The position numbers were made by a program, and so were the translations under genes. The notes beneath the pieces are model-generated. The model had not been told where the DNA came from. It searched no databases and was given only the letters and a program-made list of their open reading frames with translations. From NCBI RefSeq assembly GCF_018860155.1, contig NZ_JAHKNI010000005.1, positions 496,001 to 560,000 of the forward strand: a stretch of 64,000 bases of DNA, written 5' to 3'. Within the stretch, counting starts at the first letter, position 1, and the number at the start of each line of letters is the position of its first letter. This document shows positions 1-8,436 of this stretch, one piece after another. The DNA is from Nocardia albiluteola (lineage in GTDB: Bacteria > Actinomycetota > Actinomycetes > Mycobacteriales > Mycobacteriaceae).

Positions 1-802
1 GTACACCCTCGGTGGGGGCATCGATACCGAGCGCGGTTGGGGCCGGCAGGGGGAAACCTGGCACGCCAAGGAGGAACTGGCGAAATATCACGCGCAGCCC
101 GATTGGTTCGGTCTCGGCGATCGAGATATCGCCACCCATCTGGTGCGCAGTGAAATGCTGCGTGCGGGTTACCCGCTCTCGGCGGTGACCGAGGCCCTGT
201 GCAACCGCTGGCAACCGGGTGTGAAACTGCTTCCAGCAACCGACGACAGGTGCGAAACACACGTCGTGATCAGCGAACCGGACAACCCTGGCGAACGTCG
301 CGCGATTCATTTTCAGGAGTGGTGGGTCAGGTACCGTGCGACCGTTGAGACCCATGGATTCGTCACAATCGGGGCGGATCAGGCCAAGCCTGCCCCCGGT
401 GTGACCGAAATCATAGAGAGCGCTGACGCGGTCCTGCTGGCGCCGTCGAACCCCGTGGTGAGCATCGGCGCGATCCTGGCGGTGCCCGGAATCCGCGGTG
501 CGCTGCGCACCACATCGGCGAGCGTCGTCGGGCTGTCGCCGGTGATCGACGGAAAGGCGCTGCGCGGCATGGCCGACGAATGTCTCTCGGTGCTCGGGGT
601 GGAGACCTCGGCCGAGGCCATCGGCCGGCATTTCGGCGCGCGCTCGGACACCGGCATCCTGGACGGCTGGCTCGTCCATTCCACCGACACCGCGCAGGTG
701 CCGGGCGTGGAGGTGCGCAGCGTGCCGCTGCTCATGAGCGACCCGGCCGCCACCGCGGAGATGGTGCGCGAGGCGCTTGATATCGCGGGGGTGAAGCCGT
801 GA
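1..802 (+). CDS. fbiA: 2-phospho-L-lactate transferase (F420 biosynthesis), 5' truncated by window
   Basis: This is the C-terminal part of FbiA/CofD, which joins a 2-phospholactate-type donor to the deazaflavin Fo to make (dehydro)F420-0 in the cytoplasm. The frame is open from base 2 and begins with YTLGGGIDTERGWGR, a stretch I recognise from the substrate-binding region of CofD. Further on it has the family pattern LLAPSNPVVSIGAIL (about residues 144-158 of the visible part) and SPVIDGKALRGMA. The true start lies outside the window. The stop is TGA at 800-802. The next gene is fbiB, the next step of the pathway, separated by a short repeat-like spacer (799-882) rather than the tight overlap usual for this pair. 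The assignment is firm. Confidence 0.95.
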   Translation, partial: YTLGGGIDTERGWGRQGETWHAKEELAKYHAQPDWFGLGDRDIATHLVRSEMLRAGYPLSAVTEALCNRWQPGVKLLPATDDRCETHVVISEPDNPGERRAIHFQEWWVRYRATVETHGFVTIGADQAKPAPGVTEIIESADAVLLAPSNPVVSIGAILAVPGIRGALRTTSASVVGLSPVIDGKALRGMADECLSVLGVETSAEAIGRHFGARSDTGILDGWLVHSTDTAQVPGVEVRSVPLLMSDPAATAEMVREALDIAGVKP

Positions 803-882
803 GCGGAGCGCAGCGGAGCGAACCAATGTGCCAGCATGCCGAAGGCACGACGGAGCCGAGCGCCAGCGAGGTGCAGTCGTGA
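799..882. repeat. GTGA-bounded intergenic repeat-like element between fbiA and fbiB
   Basis: The spacer begins at the GTGA containing the fbiA stop and ends at the GTGA containing the fbiB start codon. It is made of short purine-rich GAGCG/GCCAGC words. The stretch 810-860 aligns with few differences to 7840-7891, inside a response regulator gene. The end (GAGCGCCAGCGAGG, then the start GTGA) matches the end of the third mtrA-mtrB repeat unit (13904-13930). I infer a dispersed small repeat family. No coding function is visible. Confidence 0.5.
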
Positions 883-2240
883 ATTCGATCCTGCCCGAGT
901 CCGGCGATCACGCGCCCGGCGGCGATCTCCGCATCATTCCGGTGCCGGGCCTGCCGGAGTTCCGTCCGGGCGACGATGTCGCCGAACACATTGCGGCGCA
1001 GGCCCCGTGGCTCGCCGACGGCGACATCCTCGTGGTCACCAGCAAGATCGTCGCCAAGGCCGAGGGGCGCATCGTGGCCGCGCCCGCGGATCCCGAGGAG
1101 CGCGACGAGGTGCGCCGGGAGCTGGTGCGCTCCGAGGCGGTGCGGGTGCTCGCCCAGAAGGGCCGCACCCTGATCACCGAGAACAAGCTGGGCATCGTGC
1201 AGGCCGCCTCCGGTGTCGACGGCTCCAATGTCGACCAGGGCGAGCTGGTCCTGCTGCCGTCCGATCCGGACGGCAGCGCACAGACCCTGCGGTCCGCGCT
1301 GGCGCAGCGGCTGGGGGTCCGGGTCGCGGTTGTCATCACCGACACCATGGGCCGCGCGTGGCGCACAGGGCAGACCGACGCCGCGATCGGCGCGGCCGGG
1401 CTGCGGGTGCTGCACGACTACGCGGGCGCGGTCGACGGCCAGGGCAACGAGTTGCACGTGACCCAGGTCGCGGTCGCCGACGAGCTGGCCGCGGCCGCGG
1501 ATCTGGCCAAGGGCAAGCTCGGCGGTGTCCCGGTGGCGGTGGTGCGCGGGCTGAGCCCGCACGACGACGGCTCCCGTGCGGCGGATCTGGTGCGCGGCGG
1601 CGAGGACGACCTGTTCTGGCTCGGCACCGCCGAGGCCATCGACAAGGGGCGCCGCGAGGCGCTGCTGCTGCGCCGCTCGGTACGCCAATTCGCCGATACG
1701 CCAGTGGAACCCGAGGTGATCCGGTCCGCGGTGGCCGCGGCGCTGACCGCACCGGCGCCGCATCACACCCGGCCCGTCCGGTTCGTGTGGGTGCGGGACC
1801 GGGAACTGCGCGCGCGGTGGCTGACGGCGATGGCCGAGAAGTGGCGCGCGGACCTGTCCGCCGACGGCTGGGCCGCCGAACGGGTGGAGCGCCGCGTGGC
1901 GCGTGGGCAGATTCTCGTGGGCGCCCCGGAGGTGATCATCCCGATCTGCGTGCCCGACGGTGCGCACGACTATCCGGACGAGCGCCGCCGCGCCGCCGAG
2001 TCGACCATGTTCACCGTCGCGGTCGGCGCGGCGGTGCAGGGCCTGCTGGTCGCGCTGGCGACCGAGGGCGTGGGCAGCTGCTGGATCGGATCGACGATCT
2101 TCGCCCCGGAGCTCACTCGCGAAGTGCTGGGGCTGGCCGCGGACTGGAATCCGCTGGGTGCCATCGCCGTCGGGTACCCGACCGAGGAGTTGTCCCCGCG
2201 CGCGCTGCGCGATTCCGGGGACGGATTGCTGGAACTGTAG
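879..2240 (+). CDS. fbiB: Bifunctional coenzyme F420:L-glutamate ligase / dehydro-F420-0 reductase
   Basis: FbiB adds the poly-gamma-glutamate tail to F420-0 and, through its C-terminal FMN nitroreductase-like domain, reduces dehydro-F420-0. The N-terminal CofE domain (about residues 15-240) shows VVTSKIVAKAEG, LITENKLGIVQAASGVDGSN and ITDTMGRAWRTGQTDAAIG. The C-terminal domain starts near RRSVRQFADTPVEP and contains APAPHHTRPVRFVWV and GSCWIGSTIF. The length of 453 residues matches the mycobacterial two-domain form rather than the one-domain archaeal CofE. I chose GTG 879 because conserved sequence begins just after it; an in-frame ATG at 828 would lie inside the spacer repeat. It follows fbiA and probably shares its transcript. 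Confidence 0.95.
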   Translation: MNSILPESGDHAPGGDLRIIPVPGLPEFRPGDDVAEHIAAQAPWLADGDILVVTSKIVAKAEGRIVAAPADPEERDEVRRELVRSEAVRVLAQKGRTLITENKLGIVQAASGVDGSNVDQGELVLLPSDPDGSAQTLRSALAQRLGVRVAVVITDTMGRAWRTGQTDAAIGAAGLRVLHDYAGAVDGQGNELHVTQVAVADELAAAADLAKGKLGGVPVAVVRGLSPHDDGSRAADLVRGGEDDLFWLGTAEAIDKGRREALLLRRSVRQFADTPVEPEVIRSAVAAALTAPAPHHTRPVRFVWVRDRELRARWLTAMAEKWRADLSADGWAAERVERRVARGQILVGAPEVIIPICVPDGAHDYPDERRRAAESTMFTVAVGAAVQGLLVALATEGVGSCWIGSTIFAPELTREVLGLAADWNPLGAIAVGYPTEELSPRALRDSGDGLLEL

Positions 2241-2346
2241 GTGAGTGGTCCGGGTGCGCGGCGGATGCGAGCGCGCCCGGCCCGGTTCGCCGGGTGTGCT
2301 CGAATCGATCTGCCGCCCGGGAGATCGGCCGAATGGAAGGAAACGG

Positions 2347-2865
2347 ATGAGCGCGGGCTCATTGCATGCGTCGGCAACCGAACTGCTCGAAAGGTGGTCT
2401 CCGGCAACCAGTCCGGAGCAATCGGTGCGCGAGGCGATGCTGGCCTTCCTGGGCTCGGCGCCGCGCGGCTGCCTGCGCGAGCACGCGCCCGGCCACATCA
2501 CGGCCTCGGCGGTCGTTTTCTCGCACGATCAGGGCGAGGTGCTGCTGACCCTGCATCCGCGCGTGGGCCGCTGGATCCAGCTCGGCGGCCACTGCGAGGA
2601 ATCCGACGACTCGGTGCAGGCCGCGGCCCTGCGGGAGGCCACCGAGGAGTCGGGCATCGCCGGCCTGACACTCGAACCGGGGCTGTACGGCGCCCAGGCC
2701 CATCCGATCACGTGCTCCCTGGGTCGCCCGACCCGGCACCTGGATCTGCTGTTCAGGATCACGGCACCGGAAGGTGCTGTGCCGGTGCGCAGTTCGGAAT
2801 CCACCGATCTGCGCTGGTGGCCGGTGGACGGGCTGCCGGACGATGCCGACGTGCTGATCCGGTGA
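2347..2865 (+). CDS. NUDIX hydrolase
   Basis: A 172-residue NUDIX protein, predicted to hydrolyse a nucleoside diphosphate linked to another group. The Nudix box reads GGHCEESDD, then seven residues, then REATEESGI (roughly residues 79-103), so the metal-binding REXXEE core is intact. ATG 2347 is preceded by an AAGGA ribosome site at about 8 bases; the frame is open further upstream but without a good start. It lies 106 bp downstream of fbiB on the same strand and faces the carboxylase gene. Its substrate cannot be read from sequence, and a link to F420 metabolism is only suggested by position. Confidence 0.85.
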   Translation: MSAGSLHASATELLERWSPATSPEQSVREAMLAFLGSAPRGCLREHAPGHITASAVVFSHDQGEVLLTLHPRVGRWIQLGGHCEESDDSVQAAALREATEESGIAGLTLEPGLYGAQAHPITCSLGRPTRHLDLLFRITAPEGAVPVRSSESTDLRWWPVDGLPDDADVLIR

Positions 2866-2884
2866 ACCCCGCGGACCGCGGGGT
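2866..2884. terminator. Bidirectional hairpin between convergent genes
   Basis: ACCCCGCGG and CCGCGGGGT form a 9-bp perfect stem around a single A, immediately after the NUDIX stop and 9 bp before the stop of the convergent carboxylase gene. There is no clear U-tract, so termination is inferred from position and stem. Confidence 0.55.
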
Positions 2885-2893
2885 CGGCGCGGG

Positions 2894-4468
2894 TCAGAGC
2901 GGGAGCAGATGGTGCTTGCGCGGCCCGGCCTGAACGGTCTTGTCGCGCAGCAATTGCAGCGCCTTGCGGATCTCCAGCCGGGTGTGCGCCGGTTCGATCA
3001 CCGCATCGATGTATCCACGCTCGGCCGCGATCCACGGGGTGGCCACGGCGGTGTTGTAGAAGTCGATGAGCTGCTCGCGCAGCGCGGGCCGGTCTTCCTC
3101 GGAGGCCGCGGCCAGCTGCTGGCGCCCGATGAGCCGGACCGCGGCCTCGGCGCCCATGACCGCGATGCGGGCGGTGGGCCACGCCAGGTTGATATCCGCG
3201 CCGAGCTGTTTGCACCCCATGACGGCGTAGCCGCCGCCGTAGGCCTTGCGCACGATCACCGAGACGATCGGGACACTCGCCTCGACCACGGCATAGAAGA
3301 AACGACCGCCGCGCTTGATGACGCCCATCCGCTCCTCGTCCACGCCGGGCAGTACGCCCGGGGTGTCGACGACGAAGACCAGGGGGAGGCTGAACGCGTC
3401 GCAGAGCCGGATGAAGTGGGCGGCCTTGTCCGAGCAGCGCGCGTCGATGGCCCCGCTGGACACCAGGGGCTGATTGGCGACGACGCCGACGGGACGGCCG
3501 TCCACGCGGGCGAATCCGGTGATGATGTTGAGTGCCGAGGCGTCGCCGACCTCGTGGAAGTCGCCGTCGTCGAAGATGCGCAGCAGGATGTCGTGCATGT
3601 CGTAGCCGGCGCGGTCGGAGTCCGGGATGACGGCGTTCAGCTCCCGATCCGACTCGGTGACCTCGGGTTCGATTCCGGGATTGACGACCGGCGGGCTATC
3701 GAAGCAGCTCGACGGCATGAAGCCGAGATACGAACGGACCCAGTCCAATGCGGCGCGTTCGTCCGCGGCCACGTGGTGGATGTTGCCGTTGTCGGCCTGG
3801 GCCTGGGCGCTGCCGAGTTCCTCGAGGCTGACCTCCTCGCCGGTGACCTCGCGGATCACCTCGGGCCCCGTGACGAACATGTACGCCGATTTCGTGGCGA
3901 CGAGCACGTCGGTGTTGATCGGTGAATACACGGCTCCCGCAGCACATTTGCCAAGCATCACCGAAATCTGCGGCACCACGCCGGAGAGCCGGAGCTGCCG
4001 ACGGCACATCGCCGCGTACCAGGCCAGCGACGTCACCGCGTCCTGCACGCGCGCGCCGCCGGAGTCGTTGATCGCGATGAACGGGCATCCGGTGTCGGCG
4101 GCGAAATCCATTGCCTTGGCGACCTTTCGGCCGAACATCTCGCCGACCGAGCCGCCGAACACCGTCTGATCGTGCGCGATGACGACCACCGGGCGGCCCT
4201 CGACGGTGCCGCGCCCGGTGACCACCCCGTCGCCGAACAGCGCGTCGGGCTGCCCGGGTTGCCTTGCCAGGGCGCCGATCTCGACGAAACTCCCGGCATC
4301 GAGCAGCATGTCGATGCGCTCGCGCGGGCCGGCGATGCCCTTGCGTGCCCGCTTCGCCACGGCGGCGGGCCCGGCGGGTTCCTTTGCCGCTTCCAGATTT
4401 CGGTACAGCAGCGCCAGCTTCGCCGCGGTCGTATCGGTCACTCGCTCACCCTCCTGCTGTGTAGTCAC
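2894..4468 (-). CDS. Acyl-CoA carboxylase beta (carboxyltransferase) subunit
   Basis: A 524-residue biotin-dependent carboxyltransferase of the PccB/AccD type. It moves the carboxyl group from biotin to acetyl-, propionyl- or longer acyl-CoA. It has the two crotonase-like halves of the family. The N-half contains RERIDMLLDAGSFVE, FGGSVGEMFGRK and INDSGGARVQDAV. The C-half contains GVVANQPLVSSGAID, LVFVVDTPGVLPG and RKAYGGGYAVMG, and it ends RKHHLLPL, a variant of the usual PccB tail. No biotin carboxylase alpha gene is nearby, so it must pair with one encoded elsewhere. The downstream neighbour is convergent. Which AccD paralogue it is, and its acyl chain preference, cannot be decided from sequence. 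Confidence 0.9.
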   Translation of the reverse strand: MTTQQEGERVTDTTAAKLALLYRNLEAAKEPAGPAAVAKRARKGIAGPRERIDMLLDAGSFVEIGALARQPGQPDALFGDGVVTGRGTVEGRPVVVIAHDQTVFGGSVGEMFGRKVAKAMDFAADTGCPFIAINDSGGARVQDAVTSLAWYAAMCRRQLRLSGVVPQISVMLGKCAAGAVYSPINTDVLVATKSAYMFVTGPEVIREVTGEEVSLEELGSAQAQADNGNIHHVAADERAALDWVRSYLGFMPSSCFDSPPVVNPGIEPEVTESDRELNAVIPDSDRAGYDMHDILLRIFDDGDFHEVGDASALNIITGFARVDGRPVGVVANQPLVSSGAIDARCSDKAAHFIRLCDAFSLPLVFVVDTPGVLPGVDEERMGVIKRGGRFFYAVVEASVPIVSVIVRKAYGGGYAVMGCKQLGADINLAWPTARIAVMGAEAAVRLIGRQQLAAASEEDRPALREQLIDFYNTAVATPWIAAERGYIDAVIEPAHTRLEIRKALQLLRDKTVQAGPRKHHLLPL

Positions 4469-4561
4469 CCCGTAGCAACCGTAGGTCGAACTGCCGAATG
4501 TACTGCTATAGATCCATTGGCGTGTCGTTTACGGCAGTCTCGGGCATCGCGAGCAATCGCG

Positions 4562-4612
4562 GAAAAACGGAAACGCCGACGCCCTCACGCTGGGGAGCGG
4601 AGGGCGCCGGCG
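4562..4612 (-). terminator. Intrinsic terminator of the dicarboxylate symporter gene
   Basis: On the minus strand a 13-bp stem with one mismatch (4600-4612 pairing with 4574-4586) is followed by a T-rich run (the complement of GGAAAAACGGAAA, 4561-4573). It lies 20 bp after the symporter stop. Confidence 0.7.
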
Positions 4613-4631
4613 CACCGGGAACACGGCGGGT

Positions 4632-5987
4632 TCAGGCCGTGACCAGGTCCTTTTCCTCGACGGGAGCGGGCATTTCGGGAGCATCGTGCTCCTGCACCAT
4701 CGATTCGTCGAAGGGCAGTTCGCGATCGAGCACCCGGCGCACCCTGTCGGGATCGATGGTCCGCGTCCAGGTGCCGACCAGGACCGTGGCCACGGCGTTG
4801 CCGGAGAAGTTCGTGATCGCGCGGGCCTCGGACATGAACCGGTCGATGCCCACGATCAGTCCGACGCCGCCGAGCAGGTCCGGGCGATGGCTCTGCAGAC
4901 CGCCCGCCAGCGTCGCCAGGCCCGCGCCGGTCACCCCGGCCGCGCCCTTGGAGGCGATGACCATGAAGACCAGCAGGCCGATCTGCTCGCCCAGCGCCAT
5001 CGGCTTGCCCATCGCATCGGCGATGAACAGCGAGGACATCGTCAGGTAGATCGCGGTGCCGTCCAGATTGAACGAATATCCGGTCGGCACAACGATTCCC
5101 ACCGTCGAACGCTCGACGCCCAGGTGCTCCATCTTGGCGATCAGCCGCGGCAGCGCCGATTCGGAAGAGGACGTCGAGAAGATCAGCAGATACTCGCGGG
5201 CCAGGTACCGCACCAGCTTGAAGATCGACGCGCCGGACGCAACCCTCATCAGTGCGCCCAGCACGCCGAAGACGAAGACCAGGCACGTGAGGTAGAACGC
5301 GAGCATCAGCGTCGCGAGCTGCTTCACCGCATCCAGGCCGGTACTGGCCACCACGTTCGCGATCGCGCCGAACGCGCCGATCGGGGCGACCCAGAGAATC
5401 ATGCTCAGGATCTTGAACACCAGCTTCTGCACCAATCCGACGCCGCGCAGGATCGGCTCGCCGGACTTGCCCATCGCCTGGATCGCGAATCCGGCCAGCA
5501 GCGCGACGAACAGCGTCTGCAGCACGCTGCCCGCGGTCAGCGAGGACAGCAGCGAGGTCGGGACGATGCTCTCCAGGAAGTGCCAGGTGCCACCGCCGCC
5601 CGCGGCCTGCTTGGCGTAGACCAGGGCATCCTTGGCGTGCGCGTGAATGTTCAGCCCGGTGCCCGGATGCACCAGATTGCCGACCAGCAGCCCGATCGCC
5701 AGGGCCACCGTGGACATGACCATGAAGTAGACGATGGAGAGCCCGCCGATCCGGCCCACGCGGGCCGCGGCGCGCACCGAGCCGATGCCGAGCACGATCG
5801 TGCAGAAGATGACCGGCGAGATCATCATGGTGATGAGGCTGACGAACATGGTGCCCAGCTGGCCCACCGACTTGCCGAATCCGGGAGCCAGCCAACCGGC
5901 CAGGACGCCGGCCACGACGGCCGCGATGACGGCCAGATAGAGCCAGTGGGTACGGTCGCGGCGACCCGATCGTGCAGCGGTTGTCAT
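4632..5987 (-). CDS. dctA: C4-dicarboxylate/cation symporter (DctA-like)
   Basis: A 451-residue inner-membrane symporter of the dicarboxylate/amino acid:cation family, expected to import succinate, fumarate or malate with protons or sodium. The first helix (HWLYLAVIAAVVAGVLAGWL) is followed by MFVSLITMMISPVIFCTIVLGI, the re-entrant SSSESALPRL serine-rich motif, VVPTGYSFNLDGTAIYLT and a terminal KGAAGVTGAGLATLAGG segment, all typical of DctA. ATG 5987 is preceded by GGAGG at good spacing; a longer open frame to 6086 has no such site. It is divergent from a CitA/DcuS-type sensor kinase, a common arrangement for dicarboxylate-induced transport. Confidence 0.92.
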   Translation of the reverse strand: MTTAARSGRRDRTHWLYLAVIAAVVAGVLAGWLAPGFGKSVGQLGTMFVSLITMMISPVIFCTIVLGIGSVRAAARVGRIGGLSIVYFMVMSTVALAIGLLVGNLVHPGTGLNIHAHAKDALVYAKQAAGGGGTWHFLESIVPTSLLSSLTAGSVLQTLFVALLAGFAIQAMGKSGEPILRGVGLVQKLVFKILSMILWVAPIGAFGAIANVVASTGLDAVKQLATLMLAFYLTCLVFVFGVLGALMRVASGASIFKLVRYLAREYLLIFSTSSSESALPRLIAKMEHLGVERSTVGIVVPTGYSFNLDGTAIYLTMSSLFIADAMGKPMALGEQIGLLVFMVIASKGAAGVTGAGLATLAGGLQSHRPDLLGGVGLIVGIDRFMSEARAITNFSGNAVATVLVGTWTRTIDPDRVRRVLDRELPFDESMVQEHDAPEMPAPVEEKDLVTA

Positions 5988-6051
5988 GGCAAGTCCTCCG
6001 GTACCCGCGTGATCTGGGCCACGCGTTCGAAGAGTCATCCTGACGGCTACC

Positions 6052-6065
6052 GTGACGACGGTCAC
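6052..6065. promoter_or_regulatory. Small inverted repeat in the dctA / sensor kinase divergent promoter region
   Basis: GTGAC-GACG-GTCAC lies between the divergent symporter and sensor kinase genes. It could be a site for the adjacent response regulator. The repeat is short, so this is a weak call. Confidence 0.25.
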
Positions 6066-6097
6066 CATTGCGTACATTTCGTTCACGGGAGGTGGGT

Positions 6098-7690
6098 GTG
6101 TGGAACCGGCGCATGACCCTGGCCGGTCAGGTCTTCCTCGTCCAGCTCGTCGTGCTGGTCGTCGTCATCGCCGCCGGGTCGGCACTGGCGGTGTGGGAGG
6201 TGCGCCGCGAACAGGACGACGCGACGCGTCAGCGGGTCGTGGGCATCGCGGTGTCGGTTGCGCAGGCGCCCTCCACGATCGCGGCGGTGCGGACCCCGGA
6301 CCCGACGGCGCTGCTGCAGCCGGTGACCGAGCGGATCCGGGTGCGGACCGGCGTCGACTTCATCGTCGTGATGGCGCCCGACCGCACCCGCTACACCCAC
6401 ACCGATGTCACACAGATCGGAAAGCCGTTCAGCGGCACCATCGATCGCGCGCTGGCCGGTGCGACGTTCACCGAGACCTACACCGGAACGCTGGGCCCCT
6501 CCATCCGGGCGGTGACACCCGTCGTCGACGGGGGCCGCGTCATCGCGCTGGTCTCGGCGGGCGTGACCCGCGCGCGGATCGGCGACGAGGTGCTCGCGCA
6601 GCTGCCGCTGATCCTGGGCGTGGCCGCGGCGGGCCTGCTGCTGGCGGTGCTGGGTGCGCTGCTGTTCCGCAGACGGCTGCTGCGCCAGACGCACGGCTTG
6701 GGCCCCGCGGAATTGCGCATCCTGTACGAGCATCACGACGCCGTTCTGCATTCGGTGCACGAGGGCCTGGTGGTGTTCGACCGGGACGCCGAGGTGGCCG
6801 CGGTGGTGAACGACGAGGCCCGCCGCCTGCTGGACCTGCCGGACGGACCGGTGCGCCGCACGGATCTGCCGGTATCGCTGCGACGGCTGGAGTCCGTGGT
6901 CGTGCGGGACGAGATGCACGTGACACCCGAACGCGTGCTGGTCGTCAACCAGGACATCGTCACCTGGTCCGGCCGTCGGCGGGGCATCGGGGATGGTAAG
7001 CGGACGGAGCTCGCGAAGTCGGCGGGGTGGGTCGGCACTGTACTCACCGTGCGCGATCACACCGAATTGCGGGACATCATGGGCGAATTGGACTCCGCGC
7101 GCGGCCTGGCCGAATCGCTGCGCGCGCAGTCGCACGAGTCGGCCAACCGGTTGCACGCGGTGATCACGATGGTGGAGCTGGGGCAGTTCGGGGAGGCCGT
7201 CGACTTCGCGACCGCGGAATTGCAACTGTCCCAGGCACTCATCGACCGGCTGACCGCGGCGGTGCACGAGCCCGCGCTGGCGGCGCTGTTGCTGGGCAAG
7301 GTGGATCAGGCGATCGAGCGCGGGGTCGAGCTGACGGTCGGGGACGACACCCACGTCGATTCCGCGGCGCCGCTGACCGTGCACGAAATAATCACCCTGG
7401 TAGGCAATCTCGTCGACAATGCCCTCGACGCCGTCGCCCGGCAGCCCGACGCGTGGGTGGAAGTCACAGTGCGCGCCGGGGATTCGGACCTGCTGGTGCG
7501 CGTGGCCGACAGCGGGCCGGGCATGTCCGCCGACGCGTTCGCCCGCGCGACGGAGCGCGGATACTCCACCAAATCCGACCACCACGGGCTGGGGCTGGCA
7601 TTGGTGTGGCGGCTGGTGGCCCGGCACGGCGGCACCTTGGAGGCCGAGCGGACGCCGGAATCGGCGGTCGTGGTGAGGATTCCGCGATGA
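6098..7690 (+). CDS. CitA/DcuS-family sensor histidine kinase
   Basis: A 530-residue membrane sensor kinase. Helix 1 spans about residues 8-32. An extracytoplasmic sensor region of about 130 residues follows, then helix 2 (LILGVAAAGLLLAVLGALLF), a PAS-like segment (VHEGLVVFDRDAEVAAVVN), the phosphorylation helix with SHESANRLHAVITMVELG (His near 346), and an ATPase domain with LVDNALDAV, DSGPGM and GLGLALVW. The CitA family usually has HEFANRLH; here the F is S. GTG 6098 follows a GGGAGG ribosome site. It overlaps the response regulator by ATGA. The divergent dctA suggests it senses C4-dicarboxylates, but the ligand is inferred. Confidence 0.9.
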   Translation: MWNRRMTLAGQVFLVQLVVLVVVIAAGSALAVWEVRREQDDATRQRVVGIAVSVAQAPSTIAAVRTPDPTALLQPVTERIRVRTGVDFIVVMAPDRTRYTHTDVTQIGKPFSGTIDRALAGATFTETYTGTLGPSIRAVTPVVDGGRVIALVSAGVTRARIGDEVLAQLPLILGVAAAGLLLAVLGALLFRRRLLRQTHGLGPAELRILYEHHDAVLHSVHEGLVVFDRDAEVAAVVNDEARRLLDLPDGPVRRTDLPVSLRRLESVVVRDEMHVTPERVLVVNQDIVTWSGRRRGIGDGKRTELAKSAGWVGTVLTVRDHTELRDIMGELDSARGLAESLRAQSHESANRLHAVITMVELGQFGEAVDFATAELQLSQALIDRLTAAVHEPALAALLLGKVDQAIERGVELTVGDDTHVDSAAPLTVHEIITLVGNLVDNALDAVARQPDAWVEVTVRAGDSDLLVRVADSGPGMSADAFARATERGYSTKSDHHGLGLALVWRLVARHGGTLEAERTPESAVVVRIPR

Positions 7691-8436
7691 ACCCGCAGAC
7701 CCCGCCGATCCGCGTGCTGATCGTCGAGGACGAGCCGCGCATCGCGCAGGCGCATCGCTCGTATGTGGAGCGCGTGCCGGGCTTCGCGGTCGTCGGGGTC
7801 GTCCACACCGGCCGCGAGGCGATCCGGGTGGCGACCCGGGCCGCGGAGAGAACCGATGGGCCAGCGCGCCCCGGCGAACGACGGAGTCGTGAGCCGATCG
7901 ATCTGGTCCTGATGGACATCGGGCTGCCCGACATCGGCGGGCTCGAGGTGACCGCGGCGCTGACCCGCCTGCGCCCGCGGCCGGACGTCATCGCCATCAG
8001 CTCGGCCCGGGACCTCGACATGGTCCGTGCCGCGGTTTCCCACGGGGTGGCGCTCTACCTGCTCAAACCCTTTCCCTTCGCGGCCTTTCGGGACAAGCTC
8101 GAGCGCTACCTGGAATTCCGGGCGGCGCTGCCGGATTCGGCGGCCTCGAGCCTGACCCAGCACGACATCGACCGGGCGTTCAGCGCCCTGCGCACCCCCG
8201 ATCCCCGCGCGGTCTCGCCCAAAGGCATTGCGCCGCAGACCCTCGAGGAGATCTCCCGGGTGCTGCGCGCGGCGCCCGGCGGGCTGTCGGCCACCGAGAC
8301 CGGCCGGTCCGCGGGTGTTTCGCGGGTCACGGCCTGGCGGTACCTGGAGCAGCTGGCCGCCGAGGGGGTCGTCGAGCGCCGGACCGACTACGGGCGGGCG
8401 GGCCGGCCGCAGGTGAGGTATATATGGCGGCGGTGA
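7687..8436 (+). CDS. CitB/DcuR-family response regulator with in-frame receiver insertion
   Basis: A 249-residue response regulator. The receiver has VLIVEDEP, the phospho-acceptor LVLMD (D77), ISSA and LLKPF; the C-terminal winged helix contains LSATETGRSAGVSRVTAWRYLEQL and the GRAGRPQVRY tail typical of the CitB group. The acceptor Asp usually sits near residue 54-57. Here it is displaced by about 20 residues (roughly 51-70, an Arg/Pro/Gly-rich stretch) before beta-3. The DNA of this insert (7840-7891) resembles the fbiA-fbiB spacer repeat. The gene is translationally coupled to the kinase (ATGA overlap). Likely target: the divergent dctA. Confidence 0.88.
   Translation: MNPQTPPIRVLIVEDEPRIAQAHRSYVERVPGFAVVGVVHTGREAIRVATRAAERTDGPARPGERRSREPIDLVLMDIGLPDIGGLEVTAALTRLRPRPDVIAISSARDLDMVRAAVSHGVALYLLKPFPFAAFRDKLERYLEFRAALPDSAASSLTQHDIDRAFSALRTPDPRAVSPKGIAPQTLEEISRVLRAAPGGLSATETGRSAGVSRVTAWRYLEQLAAEGVVERRTDYGRAGRPQVRYIWRR
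7840..7891 (+). repeat. Copy of dispersed short repeat inside response regulator gene
   Basis: This 52-bp stretch aligns with 810-860 of the fbiA-fbiB spacer over nearly its whole length, sharing words such as GCGGAG, GAACC, GCCAGC and ACGACGGAG. It keeps the reading frame and encodes the extra loop in the receiver domain. Confidence 0.5.

Noticed and set aside
732..2501. Long minus-strand frame opposite fbiB and the NUDIX gene
   Set aside because: Low-complexity Arg/Gly/His composition and no ribosome site; both plus-strand genes are clear family members.
6985..7035. Possible further repeat insertion in the sensor kinase (GIGDGKRTELAKSAGWVG)
   Set aside because: The local protein sequence looks longer than usual before TVLTVRDHTELR, but the DNA match to the repeat family is too weak.
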